Source of the DNA: Diphasiastrum complanatum
Taxonomy: Eukaryota > Streptophyta > Lycopodiopsida > Lycopodiales > Lycopodiaceae
Assembly (NCBI GenBank): GCA_029204225.1
Contig: CM055104.1
Location: 46,320,986-46,384,985, forward strand
Direction of reading: 5' to 3'
DNA: 64,000 nucleotides
The notes beneath the pieces are model-generated. The model made no database searches. It saw nothing but the letters and a program-made list of their open reading frames with translations, and was not told the DNA's origin. Numbering within the stretch: position 1 is the first letter of the stretch; the number at the start of each line of letters is the position of its first letter. The position numbers were made by a program, and so were the translations under genes. Positions 1-13,457 of the stretch are shown one piece after another.

Positions 1-1026
1 GAATCGTGGCCCTTCCTGTATGTGGAAGCCCGACCACAAAATCCCTTCCCTGTACATGGAAGCCCAACCACAAAATCCATAGATATACTTTCCCACTTCC
101 AGTAGGAATATCTAAAGGATGTAATAGGCCACTGGCTTTTAGCCTCTCAGCTTTATTTAAATTGGCATTTAGTACATTTAAGTACATAGGCCTCTACCTG
201 ACTTTTCATCTTAGGCCACCAAAATTGCCTTCGAACTAAGTCAGTGTTCTTTGTATACTCGGATGTCCTTGCGCATGGACTATCATGACACTCATGCAAG
301 ATTTTGGGCCCTTACCATGTCATTCTCTGGTACACACACCTTTTCCTTACAAAACAAAATCCTATTTCAAATTAGGTAATCCCATTTCAATCTTTCCCTG
401 ATTTAAGGAATCTTGCAAACTTGAATTGACCCTGAAAGTACTTGTTGCCAATACTTTCCAAAATAAGGATCGGATTCATAAAGTCCTTGAAGAGACTGAA
501 ACAACCCCAGTTCTATAACAATAAAGCTCAACTGATTAATAGCCGGTAACCTACTCAAAGCATCTGCTAGAGTATTTTGACTTTCTTTACAGTAACGTAT
601 AAAAAAGTCAAAGATTTGCATCAGCTCAGCCCATCTAGCTTGCCCTCCCCTTTAAATCTGTAGCATCACAGAAATATCGAAGAGTCTGATGATCCGTCAA
701 AAACATCAAATCTGGCTCCATATAAATAATGTCACCAAATTTTCAAGGAATAAACAATTGGTAACAAATTTTTCATAGGTACAATACCTAGACTGAACAT
801 GATTGAGTTTCTTGTTTTTATAAGCCACAGAATGTCCATCCTGCATCAAAACAGCTCCAATAACATAATCACTAGCATCGGTCCTATAAAAGGCTTATTA
901 GGATCGCCAATGATTAATATTGTGCCGAAGTGACACTTTTCATAAGCAACTCAAAACAATTATTCATATCCTCTGTCCACACCACCAGTGGACTCTTAGC
1001 CCTCCGGCTTAGCCTCTTATAGCCTT

Positions 1027-1395
1027 TCAAGGCCCAGGTAAGTAGAAATGCCAATCGAGCAAATTGGGGAATATGTTGACGGAAAAACCAACAAACCCCA
1101 AGAAAGACTTGATTTCCTGAACTGTGGTGAGAATTGGCCAATCAATAACCCTCTGGATACAATCTGGCTCAATCTCCACTCCTCGTTCGGAGATCTTATG
1201 CCCCAAGTAGGACAATTCCTTAGCAAAAAAATCACATTTAGACTCCTTGGCAAAGAGATTTTCTCTTCTTAGTATGTCCAAGACAATCCTAAGATGCTCT
1301 TTATGTTCCACCAAAGTCTTACTGAACACTAGGATATCATCTAAGAATACCACTATGAATCTTCCCATATATGGTCTGAACAAATCGTTCATCAT
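1027..1395 (-). pseudogene. gypsy reverse transcriptase fragment
   Basis: This 122-codon open stretch carries the RT palm motif FLDDILVFS, followed by the thumb and connection signature LGHKISERGVE and then SFLGFVGF. These are standard Ty3/gypsy features. The frame shifts at both ends: the following RNase H and tether residues continue in another frame to about 914. It belongs to the minus-strand gypsy remnant that fills the left end. Confidence 0.9.
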
Positions 1396-1598
1396 TTGTT
1401 GGAAAGATAAAGATTTTCAACAAAATCGATTTTTAATGACTTATTCTTATCAAAATGCCATTGTTGCTGGAGAACAATATCCACATTTGCTAATGCAATA
1501 GCATGGAATTCTATTTTTTTTAGAGTAGTCCTGTATGTACAATTCTAAATCAGGAACAACATAATCCATAAACGCAGAATTCATTCCAGATGCCATTG

Positions 1599-2207
1599 TC
1601 ACACACAGTATTTTTTCTCACTTTTTCTAGTGGGAAGGTTTAGCGTCTGCACCAAATTTACATTAATAAAGTTATGAGTGGATTTTGTGTCAAAAAGGAC
1701 ATTAACAACTTGATCTTTAACTTTACCTTTAATGCAAATAAGGTCATTAGGACCAAAGACCAAAGAACTAAGGAAATAAACATCCATCTCATTACTTCGA
1801 GATAGATTACCTGAGGTAGAAGCTGGTCTTTTGACGCAATCTCGTGCAAGGTGACCCTCGCCATTGCACTTGAAGCATAGGTTCTTCTTACAAGCTTCAA
1901 CCTTATCAATGCCACCCTGATTGTTTTTAAAGTGTTCTCTTTGTTTTCTTAGGATTATTGGAATTGAGATGTGTTTCACTAACATTTTCCCTATCCTTCA
2001 TCTTAAATTGAAAAACTTTTTTTGCTTATTAGGTTGTTGACCCCTAGGTGGCTTAGGTGTGTCATCAAAAAACTCTGCAGCCCTAATAACATCCTCAAGG
2101 GTTTTTGGATGGTTCCTACGAACATCCACTTGATAATCTTTTGGTAACCCATCAATAAATATTAACATTTGTACTTTGAGTGGAATGTCACTATAGAATG
2201 GATTCAA
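1599..2207 (-). pseudogene. gypsy gag C-terminus, zinc knuckle and protease fragment
   Basis: Two adjoining minus-strand open stretches (2207-1998 and 1985-1599) encode a retrotransposon gag end (DGLPKDYQVDVRRNHPKTLEDVIRAAE), then a CX2CX4HX4C knuckle, then a protease with DTKS and a downstream FINVNLVQTL segment. A short frame break separates the two. It lies directly upstream of the RT in the same element. Confidence 0.85.
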
Positions 2208-2437
2208 GTACTCATGAAAATCCTAAATAAACTGTTCCAAACCTTTATTCATTGTTATATGACTCAACTTTTGAAAGTGTTCATAGTCATCGAACAGTGG
2301 TAGAAAGTATTCCCTAAATACTATGCAAAAATCTTCCCATGTACAAGGTTGTTTGCCTTTTATCCTTAATCCTAAGGGTACCTTGCCATGTAGCCCCCAA
2401 CACTAAATGGACTAATAGGGGTCTGAAGTACTGCTAG

Positions 2438-3270
2438 TTACATAGGTATGTAACCATAACTCCTAGGCCTTGCTTCTTGTGCAAGAGTGAAGAGGATGGG
2501 CTTGTGATCTGAGAAGAGGAAGTCTTGATAGCTCTGATACTCCATGATGTCCCACTTGTCTCCCAAGTCTTCAGAGAGGTATCCTTTATCTAGTCTAGCC
2601 ATCATGAGGTTCTCCCCGCTTTGTTGATTAGACCAAGTGAATTCCTCATCTCCTTGCAATTCTACCAGAGGCTGAGATCAGCCCTTAGTTTCAGCCATTT
2701 CTCCAACTCTAGGCCCCTTATAATTTTTCATTTCCCTTTGTATCTGTCTCTTCTAAATTCAGCCATGTTGAAATCCCCAATAATGACTAAATCTCTTCGC
2801 ATTTCAACCAGTTCTTCCTATAAAAATGCTCTCTCCTGTGGGGTGTTTCTAGCATACACAAAACAAAAAATTGTTGTATGTGTGCCATCCTCCAGTGTGA
2901 TAGAGTCCCAATCATGATTCCCTCCCTTCTTGACTTCAAGAATCCTATCTCTCAATGATGAAAGTGTGCCCACTGCAATTCCTCCTAAACCTCTAGGGTG
3001 ATCAGTCCAGTGCCTGTCATAATCTTTGGAAATAATCTTGAGGTTGTGTTGTAGGTCCTCTTTGTCTACCTTCACCTCCTGTAAGCAGATGATCTCTGGT
3101 TTTAGCATGTTATTCCACTAATGCAATTTCTTTTGAACCTCTAGGGTGATCAGTCCAGTGCCAGTCATAATATTTGGAAATAATCCTGAGGTTGTATTGT
3201 AGGTCCTCTTTGTCTACCTTCACATCTTGTAAGCAGATGATCTCTAGTTTTAGCGTGTTATTCCACATCC
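2438..3270 (-). mobile_element. LINE endonuclease-domain fragment with local duplication
   Basis: On the minus strand, 3108-2818 encodes the start of an APE-type endonuclease of a plant non-LTR element. It shows ICLQEVKVDKEDL, then GLGGIAVG, then FVYARNTPQERAFL. The piece at 2659-2438 gives the end of the same domain (FTWSNQQ, RLDKGYL, and SDHKPILFTL with the catalytic SDH). The middle and the reverse transcriptase are missing. About 130 bp at 2985-3115 recur in diverged form at 3138-3268, so the 5' part of the domain is tandemly duplicated. This is a dead fragment next to the gypsy remnant. Confidence 0.8.
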
Positions 3271-4529
3271 AATTCCTCCTATTCTAATGCACTCACACTC
3301 CTCTCAACAAATGAAGGAATAGTGAAATCACAATGATTTAGAACTTTGCAAAACTAACTCTCTTGAAACTAGACAACTTACATGTAGATCTTGATGAATC
3401 TTGATCAACAAATAGTCACCACAATATATTGAAACTAAGATATAAAAATTGATGACTTACACACAATTTGGAGAGCTTATTATAATCAATCATATTGAAT
3501 CAACAATAAACTATATGCAAAATAATTGACAATCTTGGTGCTCATCCATATAGTGAGAGACTTCTCTTCCAAGGGGAGCAAAGCTCATCCACAAATGGAA
3601 AGTTTTTCAAACAAAGTGATTGATCATTCACATGGGAAGCATAGATCACTCACTAGTGGAGACTGTCAATTTTGGAAGCTAGAAACAATATGAAGCTTGA
3701 ATGTATACAAACTTTTCAACACATAAAAAGCTTGTTTTGATGAATCACATCAAAAGACATAAATCTATGTCCCTAGTGTATAAATGAATTGGAATGTAGT
3801 AAATGGCTCAAGATTGCAAAGATCCAACCACAACACAAGTTAGAAAATATTTGATCAAAGACAAATGCAAAAAATCATGCTAGATTGATGCAAAAACCTA
3901 TTTTTGACAAACTTTCTATTTCTAACCACCTCCTTGCTTTTATACCACATCAAAAATTAAGATCCAGAATGATCCTAAAACTAGACCCAGGAACAATAGA
4001 AGATGCACAAAAATCAATCTTACATTTGTAGACAATTTTACACATACAATTGACAATTTGATCAAGATCTACTCAACATATTGTATACAATTGAAAGAAA
4101 ATCGTAACATAAATGGATTTGAATTAATTATCTATAAAGAGGCCTTAAAACAACAAATAAACATCTATTTCCTCTCTCCAATAGAGATTGATCAAGCTTA
4201 CAACACACACAAGCAAAAGACAACCACAAATAACAAGCTAGAATTGACCCTAAGGCATCCAAATTGGTAAGCCAATCTCATCAACAACTAGCCCTAAGAT
4301 AGTCATATTGGCCAAAATTGTGAAACTAAAGCCAAAAATGAACTTTTAATGACTAAGTAACCAAATGAAGTTGGAACCAACTTAAAAGTGGTTCATGTAC
4401 CCTACTTTCACACATGTGACCCAACCATGTGAAGTTTATTTGCTAATTTGGCCCCATGTAGGCTCAAGTTGCCAAACTAACTAGTAAAGTAGAAAACTAG
4501 TCAACAATTTTCACATCAAACACTTTTAG
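3271..4529. other. AT-rich stretch without a recognisable gene
   Basis: The stretch is A/T-rich and full of stops in all frames. No conserved motif, LTR boundary or RNA gene was recognised. It lies between a LINE fragment and a copia fragment and is probably decayed retrotransposon sequence. Confidence 0.5.
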
Positions 4530-5290
4530 ATGCAACAAGAACCATGTTAATAAATGCTCAGCTACCCACAAAGTTTTAGGATGAAGCTACTTCTATTGCA
4601 TGTTATCTACAAGATTATTCGAGCACTAAATCTGTTCATTCCCAAACTCCTTTTGAAGGTTATTACAACTACAAACCAAGCTTGAAGCATCTATGAGTCG
4701 TTGGTTGTTTGTGCTATGCACGACTTCCTTTTGATCTGGGAAAGAAACTTAATTTATCAGTTGCAAAACTATTTTTATTGGTTACTCTACTTTTTGTAAA
4801 GTTTATAAAGTATATGAGATACCTTAAGGATGAGTCTAGTCCTTCATGATGTAGTCTTCTTAGAATAGAAGCTTTACTGTAGGAAGACCAATTTCATCAA
4901 ATAGTAAAAGTAGAAAGTAGGAATGCATTTCTTTCTCCTCTACAAAGTCTAACTATGTTGCAGCCACTTATGCAGTAAATGATGTCATTTGGCTTAGAAG
5001 ATTACAACAAAATCTGAAATTTCAACAGCTCAGACTAACCACATTGCATTGAGACAATCAAAGTTGCATCGCTCTTTCCCTGAATGCATGATATCACTCT
5101 CGAACTAAGTATATTGACATAAAATTTTATTTTCTACGAGAAAAATGTTAGGAGAAATAATTTGAATTGATTTATTGTCCTACTAGAATGATGTTGGTTG
5201 ATTTATTAACAAAGTCTTTGTCCAAAGGAAAAAAACATACTACTCTAGTAAGTATGCTAAATTTTATCCAGGTTCTTAAGAGAGAGTGTT
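4530..5290 (+). mobile_element. decayed Ty1/copia integrase and RNase H fragment
   Basis: With frameshifts, plus-strand translation near 4530-4710 resembles the C-terminal part of copia integrase: RTMLINAQLP, ACYLQDYSS, TPFEGYY and KPSLKHL. Bases 4950-5240 resemble the end of copia RNase H: YVAATYAVNDVIWLRRL, DNQSCIALS, HSRTKYIDIKF and DLLTKSLSKGKKH. The reverse transcriptase between them is deleted. Many in-frame stops are present. The sequence after 5280 (AGAGTGTTGGC) could be the start of a 3' LTR, but I cannot define it. Confidence 0.8.
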
Positions 5291-8200
5291 GGCATTGATC
5301 TTGATCCTACTTATTTATTTCAATCTTATGAGAGATTTTTCTATATTCATCATTCACATGTTACTGAAAAGTTCTACAAAAAATATAAGAAAATTTAGAT
5401 AGTCTGTATATCTACACATAATTTTGGAAAAAGTAAAAAATGAGCAAAACAGTCCGAACAATTTAGAATTTGGACAATTCTTAGACAAAATTTGGGCATG
5501 TTTGGAAACATTTGGAGGATATTCGAAGATGTTTGAACATATTTAAAATTTCTCAAGTTTGAATCAAAAGTTGAAGATGTTGTACAAAATTCGACTAGTA
5601 GTTGTCGCAACCTCAATTTGCATTTTTTTTATACTATTCAAAATGCATCATATATTCTACTCAATCCGTTGCTAATGTCAATGATTTATGTCAAATATCA
5701 GATCAAAGAATGCATGGTTGTCGTAGACGCCTAACCTACTCACATTCCTCGTGGTTGTTTCAGATGCTGCCTATGTATGATATCTAACAAGAGTTAAAAG
5801 CAGTGATAATGAAGTGACTTACAATAATCAAATCACCAAGAACAGAAAATTCTATTCCTTAAGCAAGAATATCATCGTGTCCTCCTAGGAAGGCAAGCAT
5901 TTCCACCGCATACTTGTCAGGGGAACTTCTATTGAATGATCCCCAATCCCCAATAGGTGGGCATGCCCTAACCAAAGCACACTACATCGCCACACCACAT
6001 GTGGGCCTCTCTAGTTTGTTGACGTGGTGCTAGATTAGGCTTCCATGCAGTTATTTTGAAGTCTACTTATTCTCTTGTCCCATGAAGCCAGTGTCAGTTA
6101 GCATATTGCCCTCAATGTTTTGATGGTTGCTTTTGGTTGGTGAGCAAGTGGTTGAAGACAGGCTAATTATGACACATTTTATTGAAATTCTTGTTTCATG
6201 GACTTTGATCTTTGAAATAATTGTTATTAGTTGTGTAGAATTTTTACTTGATTTCTTTTTTTGAATACCCTCAAATTTTTTGAGTCAATATAAAAATTTA
6301 TTCTGTGGTGGAAAGGTCATGTTCACAAATTTGTAAGGATTTCAAATTTTATATGCCCTATAAGGCTTTTTCCTAACAATTTGTCAAATTTTTGACAAAT
6401 TCCATGAAGTAATTTTTTGTAAAGAATGATGTGTGAAATTGTCCTAAAACACGATATATAATCATTTGGGATAGAGCAAGTGAGCTTCCACTCAACTTTT
6501 TATGTAGAGGAATCTTCATCAAGAGACCTTCACTGATGGTTTGGGTAACTTTTGAAATTATGTCTCACCCTAATGAGCACTAACTTTTGAAGCGACCCTT
6601 AGCCATATGAGACCTTTATTGGTGGATGACGTAACTTTCAAAGTTAAGTCTTGATCAAGTGGGCTTGCCATAACTTTCTTAATGACTTCAATCACCTCTG
6701 AAGGTCACTAAAAATATGACTCCCTTGCAACTAAAGCTAGTCTTTCCTAAACATTGCACGTTTAGAGTCATCATTCATATAAAAGAACAATCACCATAAA
6801 TGTTCCAATGACTTTTAACTCCACTGAAGGTCAATAGCGATACCATCGTGTTGAAATTTGAGGTTTGAGATTGGAAACCATGCAAGTTGGATGTGGCATT
6901 GGTAAACATGGTGCCCACCATAAGTTGTTTGGCTTAAAATTTGCAAAATACTTTTCCCAGTCTCCAAAATAGAGTTATTGAGGTACAAAAATAATCTACA
7001 TGTTTTGTCTTTAATTTGAAGTGAGAGATTTTACTTTATTCTAGAACATTCTTGAAATGTAGACTATACTAGAACTTATGAAATTACTTGACATGTACTT
7101 TTTGGTATTCTAGAATACCTATCATAAGATTGTGTACCTTACTCTTTTGAGTTGCAAGTCAACATGACGTTTTTGCACTTGAGAATGGATATTTTGGTGA
7201 CCTTTGCATCTAGTGAAATAATCTTACAATTATGGCAAGGACTTTAGCCTTATCCATAATTAAAAGAACGTTAACTGCGTGAGGTTCTAGAAATAATACC
7301 TTCGCACACATAAATGGTTGGCACAACATTTTAGTTTACAAATGGGTATCTTTTTTTCTTCTCTTAGAGAGTTTTGTTGTTTTATAAGCTAAGATATTGT
7401 CTCTTACTTCTTTGTAGACTTTTTGTTGGCCATAATAATATGCTTGTGAATAGTTTTATTCTCTTCAAAAATCACATTTTTCAAGCACTTTTCTTTCATG
7501 TGGTTTACATTTGTCCACAGTCTCATCTTAGAAACCATGGAATCTTCCAAATCAATGTGCCACCCCATAGATTCCCTATGCCATTCTCTCTTTAGGGATG
7601 AACTTATGAAGATTACAATGCGACCCCAATCCGTTATGACATAATTTTGCACCTTATACAACACTTTCTTGCCTTTCAAATGCAAATTACAGATCATGGA
7701 CATGATTAGATTTTCACTGCCAGTGTCCATCGATCCTCAATCTCCGAATTTGATCCACCTATGACCTGCAAAACTCCCATGAAATTTCAACACCATAACG
7801 CATCTGGCAATCCATAAATGTGCACTTCTTTGAGAGCAGTGCTTGTAGAAAAGTTTCAACCGAGCGTTCCAAAAACCTACAAAGTTTGAATGAAGTCGAT
7901 AAAAGACTAGAATGAAACCTTTACCTTAAAATTCATAGCTAGAACTAGATAACTTTTGACAAGTGAAAAACCTAATTTTAAAGCTAAGCCATAGAATATA
8001 AATCTTGATGGTTGGCTTGTTTGTATTAGTAGGTTTTGTTCGAGCATTGCTTGAGAGCGTCCTCAAAAACCGAGTCGGATAACATTAGAAACCGAGCCTT
8101 GATTTGTCCGGCATGTTGACTAGTCTCACAAACTTCCATTTGACCACTTTGAGCACCAAATGGCAAAGAGTCTTGCCTTTCCAGGGCAAACCCAAAAACA

Positions 8201-8784
8201 ATATCAAATGCCCCAGTTGGGCTGCTGCTGCTGGGTAGTGACTAGTCTACTGATTGACTCTGAGGTGGGTTTCTACCCAATTTCCTCAAACACAGAACTG
8301 ATTGACAAACAACACAAAATGAACCCAGAGAAGTCACACTGCACAGCTAAGCTCTGATCTTTTGGGGTTGTGGTCGGTGTTAAGATCATATGATTACAAA
8401 CCCAAGTCAATGGGCTCACAATAACACATTCTCACTGGAGAATTGAAAATTTTTCTTGGAGAGGGAGAGTGATTGGATGAAAGTGAGAGGGAAGTAGATC
8501 TCACTAGGCTACGGATGAAAGGAATGTGCAAGCATCTGAGAAGTTGCAGCAAGTTGAGCAGGACAAAAAGACTTCATTTTGACTTGGGAATGAGACATTT
8601 TTTTGGTAGTGATGATGAGTGAATTTAAGTGTTTATGTCAACTCTTTGAATTTGCCTGTTGAATTTGAGGTGAGTTGACATTTTGATTTTTCAATCTGCT
8701 TTAAAAGCTGCAGCCGCTTCATTCTAGAAGCTCAGATTATTCCCAGTAGAAGTCTGGATGGCGAAGGCATCATGCATTTAAAAA
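5291..8784. other. intergenic DNA upstream of the ERF gene, no gene seen
   Basis: Only short open frames occur here and none has a recognisable domain; the longest is 108 codons on - at 7404-7730. The last 300-400 bases before 8785 are probably promoter and 5' UTR of the ERF gene, since the coding frame opens at 8785. I could not pick out a convincing TATA box at the right distance. Confidence 0.5.
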
Positions 8785-9295
8785 ATGTCACAGATACTTG
8801 CGGCAAGCAACAACAGGAGCAGCAGCAGCAGAGATTGCCGACGGTTTGAGAGGCATCACCTTGATCCAGATTCAATTGCTGGGCTTGGAGATGGAAACAT
8901 AGATGTGAATGCAGAGAGATCACTGATGATTTCTGCTCTTTCTCAAACCATCCAAACTGGAAGAGAGGAGATTACGAATGCCATTCCATGTTCTGGAGAT
9001 GGTCTTGAAGCTTTCCTAATGAATCCGGTTGATTGGAGCTGCAACTACAGAATGGGAGCTCCAGATTTTGAGAACAATAATATGCAAGAAGTTGTGTCTT
9101 CCCAAGTCACTTGTGAAAGCTCATCGCAATGGGATGAATTTGCTCAGCTCTGTTTTCCATCTAGCTGGCAAAGAAGCTCTTACAATCACAGTACTGGGGA
9201 CGCTCCGACCCAAAGCTCTCCTCAATGTTCATCTTCCAGTGCAGATTCTGGAAAAGCTTATGATCAAAATACTCCTGTTTATTCTACCTTCATAG
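8785..9295 (+). CDS. ERF gene exon 1
   Basis: This exon encodes residues 1-170 plus the first base of codon 171. It is Ser-, Asn- and Gln-rich and has no known domain. The donor is at TTCATAG|GTCGGT. Reading through the donor continues open into the microsatellite and gives artificial Ser-Leu repeats, so the intron is needed to make sense of the gene. Confidence 0.85.
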
Positions 9296-9304
9296 GTCGG
9301 TCGG

Positions 9305-9377
<73 letters not shown>

Positions 9378-10376
9378 CGCACGCACGCACATCCAGTTTC
9401 TTCTGACGCAATTTGTTTCTCATGAGCAGGATACGATTCTGCTATTCGTAGCGATTCTTCGACGATGGCAGCAGCCCTAGTGCAGGATTCTCCCCCAATC
9501 ATTAGGGATAACCATAGTCCTGCTGTGAGGAAGCGGCGCTACAGAGGTGTGAGGCAGAGACCGTGGGGGAAGTGGGCTGCTGAGATCCGTGATCCGAATA
9601 AGGCAGCTCGAGTGTGGCTTGGCACATTCAACACAGCGGAGGAAGCAGCTCGAGCTTACGACGCTGCAGCTCTCAAGTTCCGTGGAGTGAGAGCTAGGCT
9701 CAATTTCCCTGACGATCCACATAACTTTGCCAAATTCCGCTTGCAATCCACCTCTTCTTCTGCTGCTGCACACACCACTACAGCGCCATCACTGCCATCT
9801 CAGAGCTTCTCTCATTGTGATCATATAGCTCAATCTCATATCTCCCCGAAACAACAACAAATAGATAAGTCCAACTGGGCTTCAATCCGATCCATCTCAA
9901 CATCTCTTCTGGATTCCATTACGCCTTCAAGATCTCAGCAAACCCATCATCGGCTTCCTCCAGCCACCCCCCTGGAACCCCCACCCACAACTCAGCCAGC
10001 CATGCCGTACATGGAGCAGTTTCAAGATCATTCTCTGTGGCATAGACGAGGGTTTTCCTTACCACCAGCTCATCTGTCAGTATTAGATCAGACAATTGAA
10101 CCAACAAATTCATCCTTCTTGCAGCTGGAAGCAAGCTTCAGATCAAGTAGGCAGCACAGTCACCCAATCATGGAGGCTCAAAATGCAGTGATGCAGCAAG
10201 GCTTTACTGACCAGCATCAAACACTAGTGACAGAAGCTCAAAGTAAAGCCTGTTATGGCCCCGTCTTGTCCTTTGAGCAGATCTTTGCTCAATCTCCAAA
10301 CTGGAGTCCAAGTGAAATTCAGAGGCTTCTGGATGATTTCTCTCCCAGAAGCAACCATCAAGCCTTCAACCCATGA
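8785..10376 (+). CDS. AP2/ERF-family transcription factor (two exons)
   Basis: Exon 1 is 8785-9295 and exon 2 is 9430-10376, joined through a GT-AG intron with phase 1. The mature product is 485 residues. A single AP2 DNA-binding domain lies at about residues 208-264. It starts [19 protein letters not shown], continues [21 protein letters not shown] and ends [10 protein letters not shown] at position 14 and D at position 19 of the domain, in the WAAEIRDP block, place it in the ERF rather than the DREB subfamily. Basic residues (RKRR) just before the domain could act in nuclear import. The domain most resembles group X (ABR1-like) factors, which act in stress and hormone responses; this grouping is inference. 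The N-terminal 180 residues are Ser/Asn-rich and the C-terminal part is Gln/Ser/Pro-rich, ending in a hydrophobic-acidic segment ([18 protein letters not shown]) that may be an activation region. The start ATG follows an A-run (AAAAATGTC). No disruptive change was seen. Confidence 0.92.
9296..9429 (+). other. 134-nt ERF intron made of (CT)n and (GC)n microsatellite
   Basis: The intron starts GTCGGTCGG and ends CATGAGCAG. Between lie about 55 bases of (CT)n, then about 18 bases of alternating C and G, then (GCAC)n and a short pyrimidine-rich tract before the acceptor. Its length is not a multiple of three. Removing it restores one frame from the N-terminal exon into the AP2 exon. Confidence 0.85.
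9430..10376 (+). CDS. ERF gene exon 2 (AP2 domain exon)
   Basis: The exon begins after the acceptor GAGCAG at 9429 and codes [17 protein letters not shown] before the basic stretch and the AP2 domain. It ends with TGA at 10374-10376. A downstream ATG at 9465 could start a shorter 303-residue protein that keeps the whole AP2 domain. The longer spliced product is preferred because exon 1 is open over 170 codons and the splice sites are in phase. Confidence 0.9.
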
Positions 10377-11499
<1,123 letters not shown>

Positions 11500-11791
11500 A
11501 GTCACCAAAGGATTAAGGGTCTTTCACTCTCACTTGCCAAACTAAACCCTTCGCTCACTGTGGCTCTCTTTTTGTGCATACTTCCTTGCAACTACAAAAC
11601 AATATTGTTTGTTAATAAAAATAGTCAACAACTAATAAGATTGTTCTTTCCTACAAAATGCCCAACATATTGTTTCAATCCTTTACTAAAAATTATGTTT
11701 TTACACATGTTTCTATTTTTTTTAATGCCTAATAAGTACATCTTCTAGAGTTTAAAATACAAAACTCTTTTTAGCACATTCCTAGTTTTTT

Positions 11792-11878
11792 TTTCCTAGA
11801 CACCACCGTTGTGTAGATGGGGTTTTTGAACTTGCGTGGTCAATCCCACCCTCTACCACCACACAACACATAGAGGAC
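11792..11878 (-). mobile_element. candidate tRNA-derived SINE
   Basis: On the minus strand the segment reads GTGGTGGTAGAGGGTGGG, which looks like a tRNA A box. About 30 bases on comes CAAGTTCAAAAACCCC, a degenerate B box. The 3' end is AGG followed by an A-run. It is flanked on + by near-identical sequences CATTCCTAGTTTTTT (11777-11791) and CATTCTTAGTTTTTT (11879-11893), which fit a target-site duplication. The box matches are weak, so this is a candidate. Confidence 0.5.
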
Positions 11879-11893
11879 CATTCTTAGTTTTTT

Positions 11894-13150
11894 ATTGTAC
11901 ATACAATATGATGTCATATTCTTTACTTGTGTCGTACACTACATAAAAGAAGACCAACTCTATTTGGAATTTTTTGAAAACCTCCAAAAGATGCACAACA
12001 AAGCAAAGGAGACAATATCTCAAAAAATAAACTTTGGAAAAGCATGGTAGACGTTAGTTATTCAATCATTAACATTTTGGATGTGTTTAGTCAAAAATTA
12101 CATGTGCTTTGACTATTGAGATATATTTTGTCACAAAAGACATGCTTTGAAGGACAAAATGTGCAAGGCTACTTGCAAGATCTACATAAGCATATCATCA
12201 CTTGCCAATAACATATAAAACATCCACAAAAAATGCCGATTCACCGACTCTTTTTTGGTATATTTCTAAAGTTTCAATGGTTGAGCCCTTTCCAAGACGA
12301 CGAGCCTATCAAGAAGAAAAAAACATATTGCAATTATAGCCAATTGCTAATTGAAGCATCATGTGCATTATTTACATTGTACATAAGTTACAACCACATA
12401 TTATGCCTAGCAACACAAAGCTCTTAAGTTTTGGAACATGGAGCTCAAAGGTGGACCTTTGTGCATATAAACCATTATTACAACCATGTATAAGGCCTCG
12501 CCGCAATGGAGCACAAAGCTCTCGACTTTTGGAGCCCATGGGTTACGAGGTGTTTCTTTGCACTAGCAAGCTTTGAGCCTAGGTCTCCATTCTTATGAAA
12601 GAATCCCTTATGATTTAGGCTATGGCTTTAGACGTCTTGACAAATTCAAATTTGATTTTGATTTTCATATACATAAAAGATATTAATGTATTGAAAAATT
12701 AAATTTTTATACTTGCTAGACTCCTTAGATAGTCTTAAGTTGCCTCTCACACTTTCACGACTTGGTTTAGGACATGGCTCTTTGATTGTGATTTAGTTGC
12801 ACCTATTAGGTATGGCACAAGGTAGGTGTAAGTTGTCCCCAAAAAAAAAGGCACTTGCACGGTGCTATTCTACTTATATGTTGGTAATGTGTTGATTCTT
12901 ACATCTTACTAAGCTTGAGGACTAGCATATGGGTGAACTAGTTCTATCGCATTTCACTTTGATAAGCTGCTATCATGTTAGCTACTATTATGGTAGATCA
13001 AGGATTTTTTTGAAATTTCATGGCTCATGTTAGAGTTTTTGGCTCTTTGCAACTCTTGTTTGCCTTTTCTCGTGGTTGCTTCTTCTTGTTGGTATGATTA
13101 GTGGTCTCCAGGATCGTTGCTTCAACTATTTATCTTTTTTTTTATTTTGT
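11894..13150. other. intergenic DNA, no gene seen
   Basis: A/T-rich sequence with short open frames only. No motif, RNA gene or clear repeat was recognised. Confidence 0.5.
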
Positions 13151-13457
13151 AGTTTGCTTCTTGTGGGTTGCTTTCAGTTTTCTAGTAGGCTGTTGGTGGT
13201 TCGCTGCCCGTTTTGTTGAGGCTTGGTGTCTTCTGGTTAGATGACTTGTGGTCCTTGTCCTACTTTGCATTGTTTGTGACATCTTACTCTTCCTAGAACA
13301 AGATTTTGTAGTTTGCTTCTTGTGGGTTGCTTTCAGTTTTCTAATAGGCTGTTGGTGGTTCACTGCCCATTTTGTTGAGGCTTGGTGTCATCTGGCACTT
13401 GTGGTCCTTGTCCTACTTTGGATTGTTTGTGACATCTTACTCTTCCTAGAACAAGAT
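13151..13457. repeat. tandem duplication, 159-bp unit
   Basis: Copy 1 (13151-13309) and copy 2 (13310-13457) both start AGTTTGCTTCTTGTGGGTTG and end CTTCCTAGAACAAGAT. Copy 2 has a deletion of about 10 bases and a few substitutions. The open frame across it is G/T-rich and hydrophobic with no domain. Confidence 0.9.

Larger units (their letters stand above)
1..2420 (-). mobile_element. Ty3/gypsy retrotransposon remnant (gag to integrase)
   Basis: Read on the minus strand, the gypsy order is kept. Gag fragments lie at about 2420-1900, a CCHC zinc knuckle (CFKCNGEGHLARDC) at about 1890-1840, and an aspartic protease remnant (FDTKSTHNFIN) at about 1700-1660. Reverse transcriptase with FLDDILVFS lies at 1395-1030, the RNase H end (NTLADALSRLP) near 560, and the start of integrase near 150-1. 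The protease triad reads DTK where the family normally has DTG or DSG. The frame is broken many times, so the copy is dead. It continues past the left edge of the window. Element class is certain; LTR boundaries are not visible. Confidence 0.9.

Noticed and set aside
7404-7730. 108-codon frame on the minus strand
   Set aside because: No domain, no homologous motif and no gene structure around it; likely chance in AT-rich DNA.
9229-9502. Arg-Glu repeat frames on the minus strand over the ERF intron
   Set aside because: Artefacts of the (CT)n and (GC)n microsatellite.
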